In this document: in pieces, positions 39,650 to 51,585 of the stretch | How positions within the stretch are numbered: position 1 is the first letter of the stretch | Layout: every line of letters begins with the position of its first letter | Origin: an uncultured Pelagibacteraceae bacterium | Lineage (GTDB): Bacteria; Pseudomonadota; Alphaproteobacteria; Pelagibacterales; Pelagibacteraceae | Assembly (NCBI GenBank): GCA_902580445.1 | Contig: CACHKQ010000001.1 | Span: 1 to 64,000 of the forward strand | Length of the DNA: 64,000 bases | Reading direction: 5' to 3' | Translations under genes and position numbers: made by a program | Notes under the pieces: model-generated | What the model saw: only the letters and a program-made list of their open reading frames with translations | What the model was told of the DNA's origin: nothing | The model's database searches: none

Positions 39650-40195
39650 ATGGAATTAATTAGAAATTTAAAAGAGAATACGCTAGTTAAAAATTTATTT
39701 TTAGCTTTTTTAGCCACAGTGTTTTTAGCTGTTTCTTCAAAAATAAAAATACCTTTTTGGCCGGTACCAATGACTATGCAAACATTTGTGGTAATGTTAA
39801 TTGGTATTTTGTTTGGTTGGAAACTTGGACTATTCACAGTTTCATTATACCTAATGGAAGGAATTGCAGGTTTGCCAGTTTTTGCCGGTACACCCGAAAA
39901 AGGAATGGGCATAGTATATTTCACTGGACCTACTATGGGTTACTTACTTGGATTTTTAGTTACTGTTTATCTAACTGGATTTTTAAAATTTGATAATAAC
40001 TTTTTAAAAAACTTTGTAAAATTGTGTTTTGCAGTATCTTTTATTTATTTATTTGGACTTCTTTGGTTAGGATCATTAATTGGTTGGAATAAGCCAATTT
40101 TTGAATTAGGTGCACAACCTTTTCTTTTAGCTGAATTGTTTAAAGTTCTTATTTTAACGATATTAATCCCTAAAATTTTGAGATTCAAAGTTTAA
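39650..40195 (+). CDS. bioY: BioY-family biotin transporter
   Basis: IPFWPVPMTMQTFVVMLIG, LYLMEGIAGLPVFAG, GPTMGYLLGF. Confidence 0.9.
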   Translation: MELIRNLKENTLVKNLFLAFLATVFLAVSSKIKIPFWPVPMTMQTFVVMLIGILFGWKLGLFTVSLYLMEGIAGLPVFAGTPEKGMGIVYFTGPTMGYLLGFLVTVYLTGFLKFDNNFLKNFVKLCFAVSFIYLFGLLWLGSLIGWNKPIFELGAQPFLLAELFKVLILTILIPKILRFKV

Positions 40196-40836
40196 CGAGG
40201 GGATCTTTTGGACAAAATTCTCTGAAGGGTTCTTCTGTGCATCTTTAACCTTCTTGCAGTTTCAGACACATTTCTATTGCATAGTTCAAATACACGATGA
40301 ATATGTTCCCATTTTACTCTATCTGCCGACATAGGGTTTTCGGGAGGTTTTGCCTTTGATTCTGGGTCTGCTAGAAGAGCTGCTTCTACATCATCAGCAT
40401 CTACTGGTTTAGCCAAGTAATCAATAGCGCCAGATTTAACCGCCGCTACGGCCGTTGGAAGGTTCCCATAACCTGTTAACATTACAATTCTGCTATCTTT
40501 TTTTGCCTTATTAATCTCTTTTATGACATCTAAACCATTTCCATCCTCGAGCCTTAAATCAACTAGAGCAAACTTTGGAGGGGCAGATATGACCATTTTA
40601 ATAGCGTTTTCAACTGTTTTAGCGTCTTTAACTTGAAAACCTTTCTTCTCCATAGCTCGGGCTAACCTCATTCTGAGAGGATCATCGTCGTCAACGATCA
40701 ATAGAGACTTATCTTCAAAGTCAGTTATTTTTAAACCTGGGGGTGATTTATCTACTTTCATTATAGTTGTCATATAGACACTATCTCCGAAATTACAATG
40801 CGACAATCTTGAATTATTTTCTTTACATAAAGGCAA
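40192..40836 (-). CDS. regA: RegA/ActR/PrrA-family response regulator
   Basis: REC domain LLIVDDDDPLRMRLARAMEKKGF and Fis-type HTH SETARRLKMHRRTLQRIL. Confidence 0.9.
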   Translation of the reverse strand: MPLCKENNSRLSHCNFGDSVYMTTIMKVDKSPPGLKITDFEDKSLLIVDDDDPLRMRLARAMEKKGFQVKDAKTVENAIKMVISAPPKFALVDLRLEDGNGLDVIKEINKAKKDSRIVMLTGYGNLPTAVAAVKSGAIDYLAKPVDADDVEAALLADPESKAKPPENPMSADRVKWEHIHRVFELCNRNVSETARRLKMHRRTLQRILSKRSPR

Positions 40837-40921
40837 AAAACTATTATTTCGGAAATTTATATAAGCTTTTTTAGTAAATTTTTTAGAAGCTTAATTGTGT
40901 AATAATTGGGGGACACATGAG

Positions 40922-42100
40922 ATGCGAAAATTTGATAACGTTAACGAATTAGTTAACACTTTAAAACCAGATAATCCGGTCTATTGCATCAGGCCTAAAT
41001 CAATAAAAAAATCAGTTGAGTTTTTTAAAAAAAACTTTCCAGGTAAAATTCTTTACGCTGTAAAAACAAATCCAAACGAAAGAGTTATTAAAACTATTAT
41101 TAATAGTGGAATTCAAAATTTTGATGTTGCATCAATTAATGAGATTAAATTAGTAAAAAAAATAGATAGTAAAGCAAAAGTTTATTTTATGCATACTGTT
41201 AAAAGTAGAGAAAATATCAGAGAGGCATATTTTCAATATAATGTTAAAGATTTTGCTTTAGATACTAAAGAAGAATTATTAAAAATTTTAGACTCAACAA
41301 ATAACGCCAAGGATTTAAATTTGTATGTGAGAGTCGCAATTTCAAATGAACATGCTGAAATTGATTTGTCGAGAAAATTTGGAGCTTTAGCAAGTGAGGC
41401 CCTGGGACTTCTAAGACTTTGTAAGGAACACGGAAGAAAAGTTGGTTTAAGTTTTCACGTTGGTTCTCAGTGTATGGATAAAATTTCATTTTTAAAAGGA
41501 ATCCAAGAAATTGGAAATATTATTAAAAAAACAAAGATCATACCAGATGTTATAAATATAGGTGGTGGTTTTCCGTCAATATATCCTGATTTAATACCAG
41601 AGCCTTTAGAAAATTACATGGCAGAAATAAAAAATGGATTGGAAAAATTGAAGTTAAATAAAACGCCTGAAATTTTTTGTGAGCCTGGTCGTGCTATCGT
41701 TGCTGAGGCTGGATCAACCATAGTTAAGGTAATTTTAAGAAAAAAACAAAAATTGTATATAAATGACGGAACTTATGGATCTTTATTTGATGCCGGAGTA
41801 CCAAATTTTGTTCTGCCCTCTAAAATGATCACGAATGGAAGAACGCTATCAAAAAAAATGACTGCTTTTAATTTTTATGGCCCAACCTGTGATAGTCTGG
41901 ATTATATGAAAGGTCCTTTCTTATTACCAAACAATATCAAAGAGGGTGATTATATTGAGCTTGGACAGCTTGGTGCTTACGGAACAACTTTTAGAACAAA
42001 ATTTAATGGTTTCTATTCAGACGCAATTTACCAATTGGATGACAAGCCAATTCTTTCTATGTACGATGGTGGAATGAAGGTTAAATATTTAGTTGCGTAA
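40922..42100 (+). CDS. alanine-racemase-fold ornithine/lysine/arginine decarboxylase
   Basis: YAVKTNPNERV, SFHVGSQ, NIGGGFPS, CEPGRAIVAEAGS, GPTCDSLDYM. Confidence 0.85.
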   Translation: MRKFDNVNELVNTLKPDNPVYCIRPKSIKKSVEFFKKNFPGKILYAVKTNPNERVIKTIINSGIQNFDVASINEIKLVKKIDSKAKVYFMHTVKSRENIREAYFQYNVKDFALDTKEELLKILDSTNNAKDLNLYVRVAISNEHAEIDLSRKFGALASEALGLLRLCKEHGRKVGLSFHVGSQCMDKISFLKGIQEIGNIIKKTKIIPDVINIGGGFPSIYPDLIPEPLENYMAEIKNGLEKLKLNKTPEIFCEPGRAIVAEAGSTIVKVILRKKQKLYINDGTYGSLFDAGVPNFVLPSKMITNGRTLSKKMTAFNFYGPTCDSLDYMKGPFLLPNNIKEGDYIELGQLGAYGTTFRTKFNGFYSDAIYQLDDKPILSMYDGGMKVKYLVA

Positions 42101-43143
42101 TGAATAAAAAAAATGGACCTACACTTGGTCACAACAAAAAATCTCTATTAAAATCTGAAGTTGAACACATAGATATCACTTCTTTTGACTCAAGAAAAAT
42201 AATCGATTCTATGAAAAAAATGTCTTTCACTTCAAGGGATACTGCCAAAGCTGCAGAAATTTATAACGAGATGATAAAAGATAAAAATTGCTCAATATTT
42301 TTGACAATTGCAGGTTCTACGTCTGCCGCAGGATGTATGAAACTTTATTCTGATTTAATTAAATTTAATATGGTTGATGCTATAGTTGCAACTGGAGCAT
42401 CTATAATTGACATGGATTTTTTTGAGGCTTTAGGTTTCAAGCATTACCAAGGTGATCAATTTCAAGATGACAAAATATTAAGAGAAAACTACATAGACAG
42501 AATATACGATACTTATATTGATGAAGAGCAGTTGCAAGCGTGTGATAAAACTATTTGTGAGATTGCCAATAAATTACCTCCAAAAGCTTATACATCCAGA
42601 GAATTCATTAAAGAAATAGGAAAGTATCTTAAGACTAACTCTAAAAAGAAAAATTCTCTTATTGAATTAGCTTATGATCATAATGTACCTATATTCTGCC
42701 CTGCATTCACAGATAGTTCAGCTGGTTTTGGTTTGGTAATGCATCAAGAACAAAATCCCTCGAAACACATTACAATAGATTCTATCAAAGAATTTAGAGA
42801 ACTTACTGAAATTAAATTAAAATCAAAAGCTTCAGGTTTATTAATGGTTGGGGGTGGTGTTCCAAAAAACTTTGTGCAAGATACAGTTGTATGTGCTGAA
42901 CTTTTAGGAAAAAAGGTTGATATGCACAAGTATGCAATTCAAATTACTGTCGCTGATACGAGGGATGGTGCCTGTAGCAGTTCAACTTTAAAAGAAGCAA
43001 GCTCATGGGGCAAGGTAGATACATCAAAAGAACAAATGGTTTTTGCTGAAGCGACTAGTGTATTGCCATTAATTGCTAGTGATGCATATCATCGTCAAAA
43101 TTGGAAAAATAGAGAAAGAAGAAATTTCCAAAAATTATTTTAA
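42100..43143 (+). CDS. deoxyhypusine synthase-like protein
   Basis: LTIAGSTSAAG, VDAIVATGASIIDMD, VPIFCPAFTDSSAG, EASSWGKVD (active-site Lys context). Confidence 0.85.
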   Translation: MNKKNGPTLGHNKKSLLKSEVEHIDITSFDSRKIIDSMKKMSFTSRDTAKAAEIYNEMIKDKNCSIFLTIAGSTSAAGCMKLYSDLIKFNMVDAIVATGASIIDMDFFEALGFKHYQGDQFQDDKILRENYIDRIYDTYIDEEQLQACDKTICEIANKLPPKAYTSREFIKEIGKYLKTNSKKKNSLIELAYDHNVPIFCPAFTDSSAGFGLVMHQEQNPSKHITIDSIKEFRELTEIKLKSKASGLLMVGGGVPKNFVQDTVVCAELLGKKVDMHKYAIQITVADTRDGACSSSTLKEASSWGKVDTSKEQMVFAEATSVLPLIASDAYHRQNWKNRERRNFQKLF

Positions 43144-43147
43144 TAGA

Positions 43148-44023
43148 ATGACAAAAACAAGAATAGCTTTAATACAGATGAAAATGTCATCTGAACAGAA
43201 AAAAAATATGAGTACTGCTATAAAAAAAATAAAAGAAGCAAGTAAAAAAAAAGCAAAAATTATATGTTTGCCAGAATTATTTTTATCAAATTATTTCTGC
43301 CAACAAGAAAAGCATTCAAATTTTAATTTAGCTGAAAAAATTCCTGGTAAAAATACCAAAATTCTTTGTTCTTTAGCGAAAGAATTAAAAGTCATAATTA
43401 TTGCTCCTATCTTTGAAAAAAAAACCACAGGTATTTACCATAATTCGTGTGTTGTTATAGATGAAAAAGGTAAATTAATTGGTAAGTATAGAAAAATGCA
43501 TATACCAGATGATCCTCAATTTTATGAAAAATTTTATTTTACACCTGGAGACTTGGGATTTAAATCTTTTAAAACTACTCAAGGTAAAGTTGGGACTTTA
43601 ATTTGCTGGGATCAGTGGTTCCCAGAGGCAGCAAGACTTACATCGTTGTTGGGAGCAGAAATACTTTTTTATCCAACTGCCATTGGATGGCATCCCAAAG
43701 AAAAAAAGAAGTTTGGTAAGTCACAACTTAATGCATGGTTATCAATTCAAAGATCTCACGCCATAGCCAATGGTGTCTATGTTGCAGCAGTAAATAGAGT
43801 AGGAGTAGAAAAGCAGGGGTCAAAAAAATTAGAATTTTGGGGAAATACTGTTGTGTTTGATCCAGGTGGAAATGTTGTTGCAAGTTCAAAACAAAAAGAA
43901 AAAACTTTAATTTGCGATATTGATTACAAAAAGGTTGAAACTGCAAGAAGACACTGGCCTTTTTTTAGAGATAGGCGAATAGATCATTATAAAGGCATAC
44001 TAAATAATCCTAGAGATGCCTAA
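43148..44023 (+). CDS. aguB: N-carbamoylputrescine amidase (nitrilase superfamily)
   Basis: LPELF, KYRKMHIPDDPQFYEKFYFTPGD, CWDQWFPEAARL. Confidence 0.9.
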   Translation: MTKTRIALIQMKMSSEQKKNMSTAIKKIKEASKKKAKIICLPELFLSNYFCQQEKHSNFNLAEKIPGKNTKILCSLAKELKVIIIAPIFEKKTTGIYHNSCVVIDEKGKLIGKYRKMHIPDDPQFYEKFYFTPGDLGFKSFKTTQGKVGTLICWDQWFPEAARLTSLLGAEILFYPTAIGWHPKEKKKFGKSQLNAWLSIQRSHAIANGVYVAAVNRVGVEKQGSKKLEFWGNTVVFDPGGNVVASSKQKEKTLICDIDYKKVETARRHWPFFRDRRIDHYKGILNNPRDA

Positions 44024-45068
44024 TTTATCAAGATACGGTGCTTATAGGATGCCTGCAGAATGGGAGCCTCAAAAATCAACATGGATTGCGTGGCCTCATA
44101 ATAAAAAAGACTGGCCAGGTAAATTTCGGAATATTCCAAATGTTTTCGCTGTTATAATATCAGCCTTATCTAAGGTACAATTGGTAAATATCTTAGTGAA
44201 TAATAAATCAGACTATGGCCATGTGGTTGCCACTTTAAAAAAGTTTGGTACAAAATTTAATAATATTAGACTTATTAATTGTAAAACTGATAGATCATGG
44301 ACAAGAGACTCGTTGCCTATTTTTCTAAAAGTTAAAAATGACGAGAAAATAATGTCAAAATGGCAATTTAATGCTTGGGCAAAATATAAAAATTTTAAAA
44401 AAGATAATAAAGCTTATTTAAAAATCAAAAAAAAAAATAAAATTAAAGTAATTAAACCTAAATTTAAAAATAGGAAAATTGTTCTCGAAGGGGGATCTAT
44501 AGACGTAAATGGAAATGGACTACTTCTGACGACAAAGCAATGTCTAATAAGTAAAATACAAGAAAGAAATAAAGGGTTTAAGACCAAAGATTACGAGAAA
44601 ATATTTAATAAATTTCTAGGTATCAATAAAACAATTTGGCTTAATAATGGTATCGAGGGTGATGATACTCATGGTCACATAGATGATATAGCCAGATTTG
44701 TAAATAAGAACAAGATTTTCATCGCAAAAGAGAACAATAAACATGAAAAGAATTTTAAAAGTTTAAATGAAAATATTCAAATTTTAGAAAATTTTAAAAA
44801 GGAAAATAAAAAAAAATTAAAAATTGTTCATATTCCTATGCCAAAACCAAAAAAAATTGATGGTATAAGAGTTCCAGCGAGCTATTTGAACTTTTATATT
44901 GCTAACAAAATAGTTTTGGTTCCTACATTTAAAGATCATAAAGACAAAATGGTCTTAAAAATTTTTAAAAGACATTTTAAAAATAGAAAAATAATACCTG
45001 TAGACTGTTCTGTTTTAGTATGGGGTTTCGGAACAATACATTGTTTAACACAGCAAGAACCTATCTAG
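44016..45068 (+). CDS. aguA: agmatine deiminase
   Basis: MPAEWEPQKSTWIAWPHN, RDSLPIF, EGGSIDVNGNG, EGDDTHGHIDDIARF, GTIHCLTQQEP. Confidence 0.92.
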   Translation: MPNLSRYGAYRMPAEWEPQKSTWIAWPHNKKDWPGKFRNIPNVFAVIISALSKVQLVNILVNNKSDYGHVVATLKKFGTKFNNIRLINCKTDRSWTRDSLPIFLKVKNDEKIMSKWQFNAWAKYKNFKKDNKAYLKIKKKNKIKVIKPKFKNRKIVLEGGSIDVNGNGLLLTTKQCLISKIQERNKGFKTKDYEKIFNKFLGINKTIWLNNGIEGDDTHGHIDDIARFVNKNKIFIAKENNKHEKNFKSLNENIQILENFKKENKKKLKIVHIPMPKPKKIDGIRVPASYLNFYIANKIVLVPTFKDHKDKMVLKIFKRHFKNRKIIPVDCSVLVWGFGTIHCLTQQEPI

Positions 45069-46347
45069 TCGAAACTAAATCGCCATACTTCCAAGAAATC
45101 TCAACTGACGCACCACCCTTTTCTAAATTTGAAAATTCTATAATAGCTTTTTTTCTTTCAAGAAGTGTTTTTCCTATAAAAGTTCCAAGGCCCAGTCCTG
45201 ATTTTTTTTTAAATTGTTTTACTTTTGAAGCAATATAAGGTTCGCCAATTATTTGAAATACATCATTTGGAAATCCTGGACCGTCATCAGTTATTTTGAT
45301 TTTTATTTCATCTTTATTATTAATTAAATTTATGAAAACATTATTTTTAGAAAATTTAACTGCATTTCCAACAAAATTACGGATACCATAAGTGAGTTCG
45401 GGGGATCTTTTAATTGGTGTTTTTTTATTTTTCTTGTCAAAATGTAGTTCAATACTTTTTTCAGAAATTTCTTCAAAAGAACTTTTAATTTCAAATAATA
45501 AATCTTCAAGTGCAATATTTGAAACATAGATATCATCTACTATTTCTCTTCTAGAAAGTTTTTTTAATATGTCTCCACATCTTTTTACTTCCGATAGAAT
45601 CATGTCAACATCTTCAGAATATTTGGGGTTATTTTTTATATCTTTTTTTAATTCTTTTGCAATTACAGTAATAGTTGAGAGCGGTGTTCCCAAAGAATGG
45701 GCTGCTGCGGCTGCTTGGTGCCCGATTGAATCTAATTCTTGTTCCTTTGCTAATACAGTTTCAAGTCTACTTAATGCTTCACTTCTCTTTCGTGCTTCAT
45801 GACCAAAACGAAATCCAAAATAATTTAGAAAAATTAGAACAATTATAAGTGATGTTGGTATGGAATATAAGTAATAATCAGGAACATGAAAGTGTATATT
45901 CCCCTTGCTTGGTAATGGAAGATAATTAAATGTCAAAAGTACTAAAGTAATAATTGTGATAAATGATAAAAAAAAAGTGCTTGTTAAATTTAGCAATGTT
46001 GATGAAACTATCGCAGGAACAACTAAAAAGATAACAAAAGGATTTGTTACTCCACCAGTTAAATAAATCAAAACAGCTAATTGTATTACATCATAAAAAA
46101 GAAGTATTGTTGACTCGATATTGCTTAATTGGTTTTTTTTAAATGTAAATTGTATAAAAATATTTGTCAGTCCTCCGCAAAAAATAGTTATTGAACATAA
46201 AATTATTGGAAGATTAAGATCTAAAAAGAAATGAACTACATAAATGGTTATAAGTTGACCAATTAAAGCTATCCATCTTAGGATAACAACAGTTTTTTTT
46301 TGAAGCGTCAAATCCTCATCATATTTGAGGAAGTTGGAAAGTTTCAT
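45061..46347 (-). CDS. regB: RegB/PrrB-family sensor histidine kinase
   Basis: Six TM segments, HQAAAAAHSLGTPLSTITV H-box, GLGLGTFIGKTLLER. Confidence 0.85.
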   Translation of the reverse strand: MKLSNFLKYDEDLTLQKKTVVILRWIALIGQLITIYVVHFFLDLNLPIILCSITIFCGGLTNIFIQFTFKKNQLSNIESTILLFYDVIQLAVLIYLTGGVTNPFVIFLVVPAIVSSTLLNLTSTFFLSFITIITLVLLTFNYLPLPSKGNIHFHVPDYYLYSIPTSLIIVLIFLNYFGFRFGHEARKRSEALSRLETVLAKEQELDSIGHQAAAAAHSLGTPLSTITVIAKELKKDIKNNPKYSEDVDMILSEVKRCGDILKKLSRREIVDDIYVSNIALEDLLFEIKSSFEEISEKSIELHFDKKNKKTPIKRSPELTYGIRNFVGNAVKFSKNNVFINLINNKDEIKIKITDDGPGFPNDVFQIIGEPYIASKVKQFKKKSGLGLGTFIGKTLLERKKAIIEFSNLEKGGASVEISWKYGDLVSTR

Positions 46348-46352
46348 GTTAA

Positions 46353-48434
<2,082 letters not shown>

Positions 48435-48550
48435 TTATACCATTTTTTTTAAAGGATATAAAATCACCTTTAAAGTTCACAGCAAATAACTGTTGCAAGA
48501 TAAGGATAATAAGAGAAAAATAAAATTTATTACTTAAAAGCCGTATATTC

Positions 48551-49675
48551 TTAAATTTTCATTGGCATTATAACATAAAAACTATGATTATCTGATTTAT
48601 CTTGTATTAAAACTGGAGAAATAGCATCATTGAGATTCATCATTAAATTTTGGTCTCCTATTTCTGAGGCAATATCTAAGAGATATCTAGCATTAAAACT
48701 TACAGTTAAATTTTCAGAATTAAATTCAGCTTTCAAAGTTTCTTTTCCATCTCCAGAGGATGAGCTTGCTACAAATAATTGTATATGATCCTTCTCAAAA
48801 GTAACTTTTACTCCTTCTTTTCTATCAATCGAAACAGTTATTACTCTCTCGAGAGAATTAATAAAATCTTTTGCATTAACTTTTAAAATTTTGTTGTTGT
48901 TTTTAGGAACAACTTTTTCATAATCTGGGAACTTTCCATCGATAACCTTTGAAACGATTGAAGAGTTGCCCATTTTAAATTGAATTTTTCCTTCACCAAC
49001 AAACATAGAAATGCTTTGATTATTTTCTTGAAGTAAATTTGATAATTGAAACACAGTTTTTTTAGGCAAAATAAAAGGTTTTAGACTTTTGGTGTCTTGA
49101 ATAGGTATGCTGCTTGAAGATAACCTGTGAGTATCAGTAGCTACACCTGTCAAATATGATGTTTTGTTTGAAGCAGTAGGGTGAATAAAAATTCCATTTA
49201 AATAGTGTCTCGTATCATCGTTTGACATTGCAATCTTTGTTTTATTAAGCAAAGTCAAAAATTTTTGACCATCTAAATTCAAAGGGTCATTTTTAAAATT
49301 ATTTGAAAAATTTGGAAAATCGTCGATTGGCAAACATAAAAGGTTAAATTTTGAGTTTTTTGCAGTAATCTTTAATTTATTTTTACTTTCCAAAACAAAA
49401 GTAATATCTAAATTTGTAGGTATTTTTCTCAATAAATCATATAAAACAGTAGCAGAAGTAGTTGTGCTTCCTTCGCTGTCAATTTTTAAATCAGAAATTT
49501 GATCGTGAAAAACTATGTCTAAATCGGTCGCAATTATATTTAAAATATTGTCTTTTATTTGTAATAAAACATTCGCTAGAATTGGTATAGTATTTTTTCG
49601 TTCTATTATATTGTGAGCTACTGATAAAGACTTTAACAATGTATCGCGCTTTATTTGGAATTGCATTTTAATCAC
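48551..49675 (-). CDS. dnaN: DNA polymerase III sliding clamp (beta)
   Basis: VLLQIKDNILNIIATDLDI, RYLLDIASEI, C-terminal YVIMPMKI; adjacent to dnaA. Confidence 0.92.
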   Translation of the reverse strand: MIKMQFQIKRDTLLKSLSVAHNIIERKNTIPILANVLLQIKDNILNIIATDLDIVFHDQISDLKIDSEGSTTTSATVLYDLLRKIPTNLDITFVLESKNKLKITAKNSKFNLLCLPIDDFPNFSNNFKNDPLNLDGQKFLTLLNKTKIAMSNDDTRHYLNGIFIHPTASNKTSYLTGVATDTHRLSSSSIPIQDTKSLKPFILPKKTVFQLSNLLQENNQSISMFVGEGKIQFKMGNSSIVSKVIDGKFPDYEKVVPKNNNKILKVNAKDFINSLERVITVSIDRKEGVKVTFEKDHIQLFVASSSSGDGKETLKAEFNSENLTVSFNARYLLDIASEIGDQNLMMNLNDAISPVLIQDKSDNHSFYVIMPMKI

Positions 49676-51056
49676 TTAAGATTAATGATTTTAATTCTTC
49701 TATGTTCTTTCTCATTTCATCATTATTCTCACTCAATTTTTCTATAGTTTTGACTGCATGAATAACAGTTGTGTGGTCTCTATTTGCAAACTTTCTACCT
49801 ATTTCAGGAAGGGATCTTGTTGTCAATTTCTTTGCCATATACATTGCCACTTGTCTAGGCCTTGCTAAAGGTCTCGATCGTCTCGGTGAAAGCATATCTG
49901 ATAAACTTATACTAAAAAAATTGGAAGTTACATTTTGTATTTTATCAATACTTATTACTTTGTTGGCATTATAAACATCCTTCAAAATAATTTTACAGTC
50001 ATTTATAGTAAGAGGATTTTTGCTCATCTTACCAAATGCCACTACTCTATTAAATATTCCTATTAATTCTCTAATATTGGAGTTGCTATTATTTGCGATA
50101 TAATTAATTACGTCATCATTTAAATCTGGATTTTCTTTAAAAGTGTTTTGATAATCCACAATTTTCTTTTTCAGAATATTAAGTTTTAAATCATAATCTG
50201 GAGCACCTATATCAACAACTAACCCACCAGATAACCTTGATTTAATCCTATCTTGCACTCTATCAAGCTTATTGGGAGCCCTATCTGAAGATATAACTAT
50301 TTGTGCACTTTGGTCAAAAAGTGAATTAAACGTGTGAAAAAACTCTTCCTGCAAACCTTCTTTGCCTCTTATAAATTGAATATCATCAATTATAAAAACA
50401 TTAGCTTTTCTAAAAAAGTCTTTAAAATTTACCATTTCATTTTTTTTAATTGATTTAATAAATTGGTACATAAATCTTTCAGCAGATATAAACATTACTT
50501 TATTTTTTTGACTTAGCTCTAGACCAATAGAATTGAGTAAATGTGTTTTTCCTAATCCTACACCACCATAAATAAACAATGGGTTATATCTTGATAATTG
50601 GGAGCATATTTTTTTTGCGGATAGAAAACCCAAATTATTACTTTTACCAACTATAAAATTTTCAAAATTTAGTGAAGGATTTAACCTATTATAATTAAGT
50701 GCAGAATTCTTTATTTCCGATACTTTATTTATAATTGAGCTATTAAATGTTGATTTACTATTTGAAATTTCAGGTTCTATTTTAAACTCAATTCTTTTAA
50801 TACTTATTTTATGTTTTTTTAATTCGCTTAATATTTTGTCTGCATACCTTGAGGTGATCCAGTCCCGAAAAAAACGAGTTTTCACACCTAATACAACGTG
50901 GTCGTTAAACTCTTTTAAAAGTGAAATATGTTTTAACCAGCTTGTGTATATTTCATTTCCAAAAGACTTATCAAAGGATGTTTGAACCGAGTCCCAGTCC
51001 AATAATTTTTCTTCCTTTAGTGTTAAAGGTTTTTGCTGTAAAGAAGTATTGTCCAT
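49668..51056 (-). CDS. dnaA: chromosomal replication initiator DnaA
   Basis: NPLFIYGGVGLGKTHLLNSIG, FIDDIQFIRGKE, ARPRQVAMYMAKKLT, GRKFANRDHTTVIHAVK. Confidence 0.95.
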   Translation of the reverse strand: MDNTSLQQKPLTLKEEKLLDWDSVQTSFDKSFGNEIYTSWLKHISLLKEFNDHVVLGVKTRFFRDWITSRYADKILSELKKHKISIKRIEFKIEPEISNSKSTFNSSIINKVSEIKNSALNYNRLNPSLNFENFIVGKSNNLGFLSAKKICSQLSRYNPLFIYGGVGLGKTHLLNSIGLELSQKNKVMFISAERFMYQFIKSIKKNEMVNFKDFFRKANVFIIDDIQFIRGKEGLQEEFFHTFNSLFDQSAQIVISSDRAPNKLDRVQDRIKSRLSGGLVVDIGAPDYDLKLNILKKKIVDYQNTFKENPDLNDDVINYIANNSNSNIRELIGIFNRVVAFGKMSKNPLTINDCKIILKDVYNANKVISIDKIQNVTSNFFSISLSDMLSPRRSRPLARPRQVAMYMAKKLTTRSLPEIGRKFANRDHTTVIHAVKTIEKLSENNDEMRKNIEELKSLILSD

Positions 51057-51286
51057 GAATTAAAAAAAATTAAAATATTTTTTATAACTTATTTTTTTTA
51101 AATTCAATTTTTATTTTAAGATTACAAAAATTAAACTGGTCTTGGTTGTAGAATGAACGTAGGGAGAGAAAACGAAATTTTTTTCAACCACAAATACAAT
51201 TTCACTAAATATGGTAATAAAAAAAAATAATTTTTTTTTTTATCAACTGTAAATTGTTTTAGAATTAACGGTCAGGTTTAATTCAA

Positions 51287-51553
51287 CTATTTAGTGATTT
51301 TTTTTATTTTTTTTGAAATTTTAGAGATTTTTCTTGAAAGGTTTTTTTTCTTTATAACCCCGGATTTTGCAACTTTCATCAACTCAGACTGGAAAGTTGG
51401 AAAATATTTATTAATTTCTTTAATATCTTTTTTTTCTATTAACTTTTGTATTTTTTTTACTGCTTGCTTATATCTATTTTTTCTAAATTTGTTTACTTCA
51501 GATTGTTTTTTAATTCTTTTTACCTTACGAATTGCAGATTTTATATTTGGCAT
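51287..51553 (-). CDS. rpsT: 30S ribosomal protein S20
   Basis: MPNIKSAIRKVKRIKKQSEVNKFRKNRYKQAVKK; SGVIKKKNLSRKISKISK. Confidence 0.92.
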   Translation of the reverse strand: MPNIKSAIRKVKRIKKQSEVNKFRKNRYKQAVKKIQKLIEKKDIKEINKYFPTFQSELMKVAKSGVIKKKNLSRKISKISKKIKKITK

Positions 51554-51585
51554 TCATCGGAACCTATATCTTCAAAATATTCGGG

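Noticed and set aside
39517-39924. 135-aa minus-strand ORF
   Set aside because: Antisense to the ABC ATPase 3' end and bioY; no domain features.
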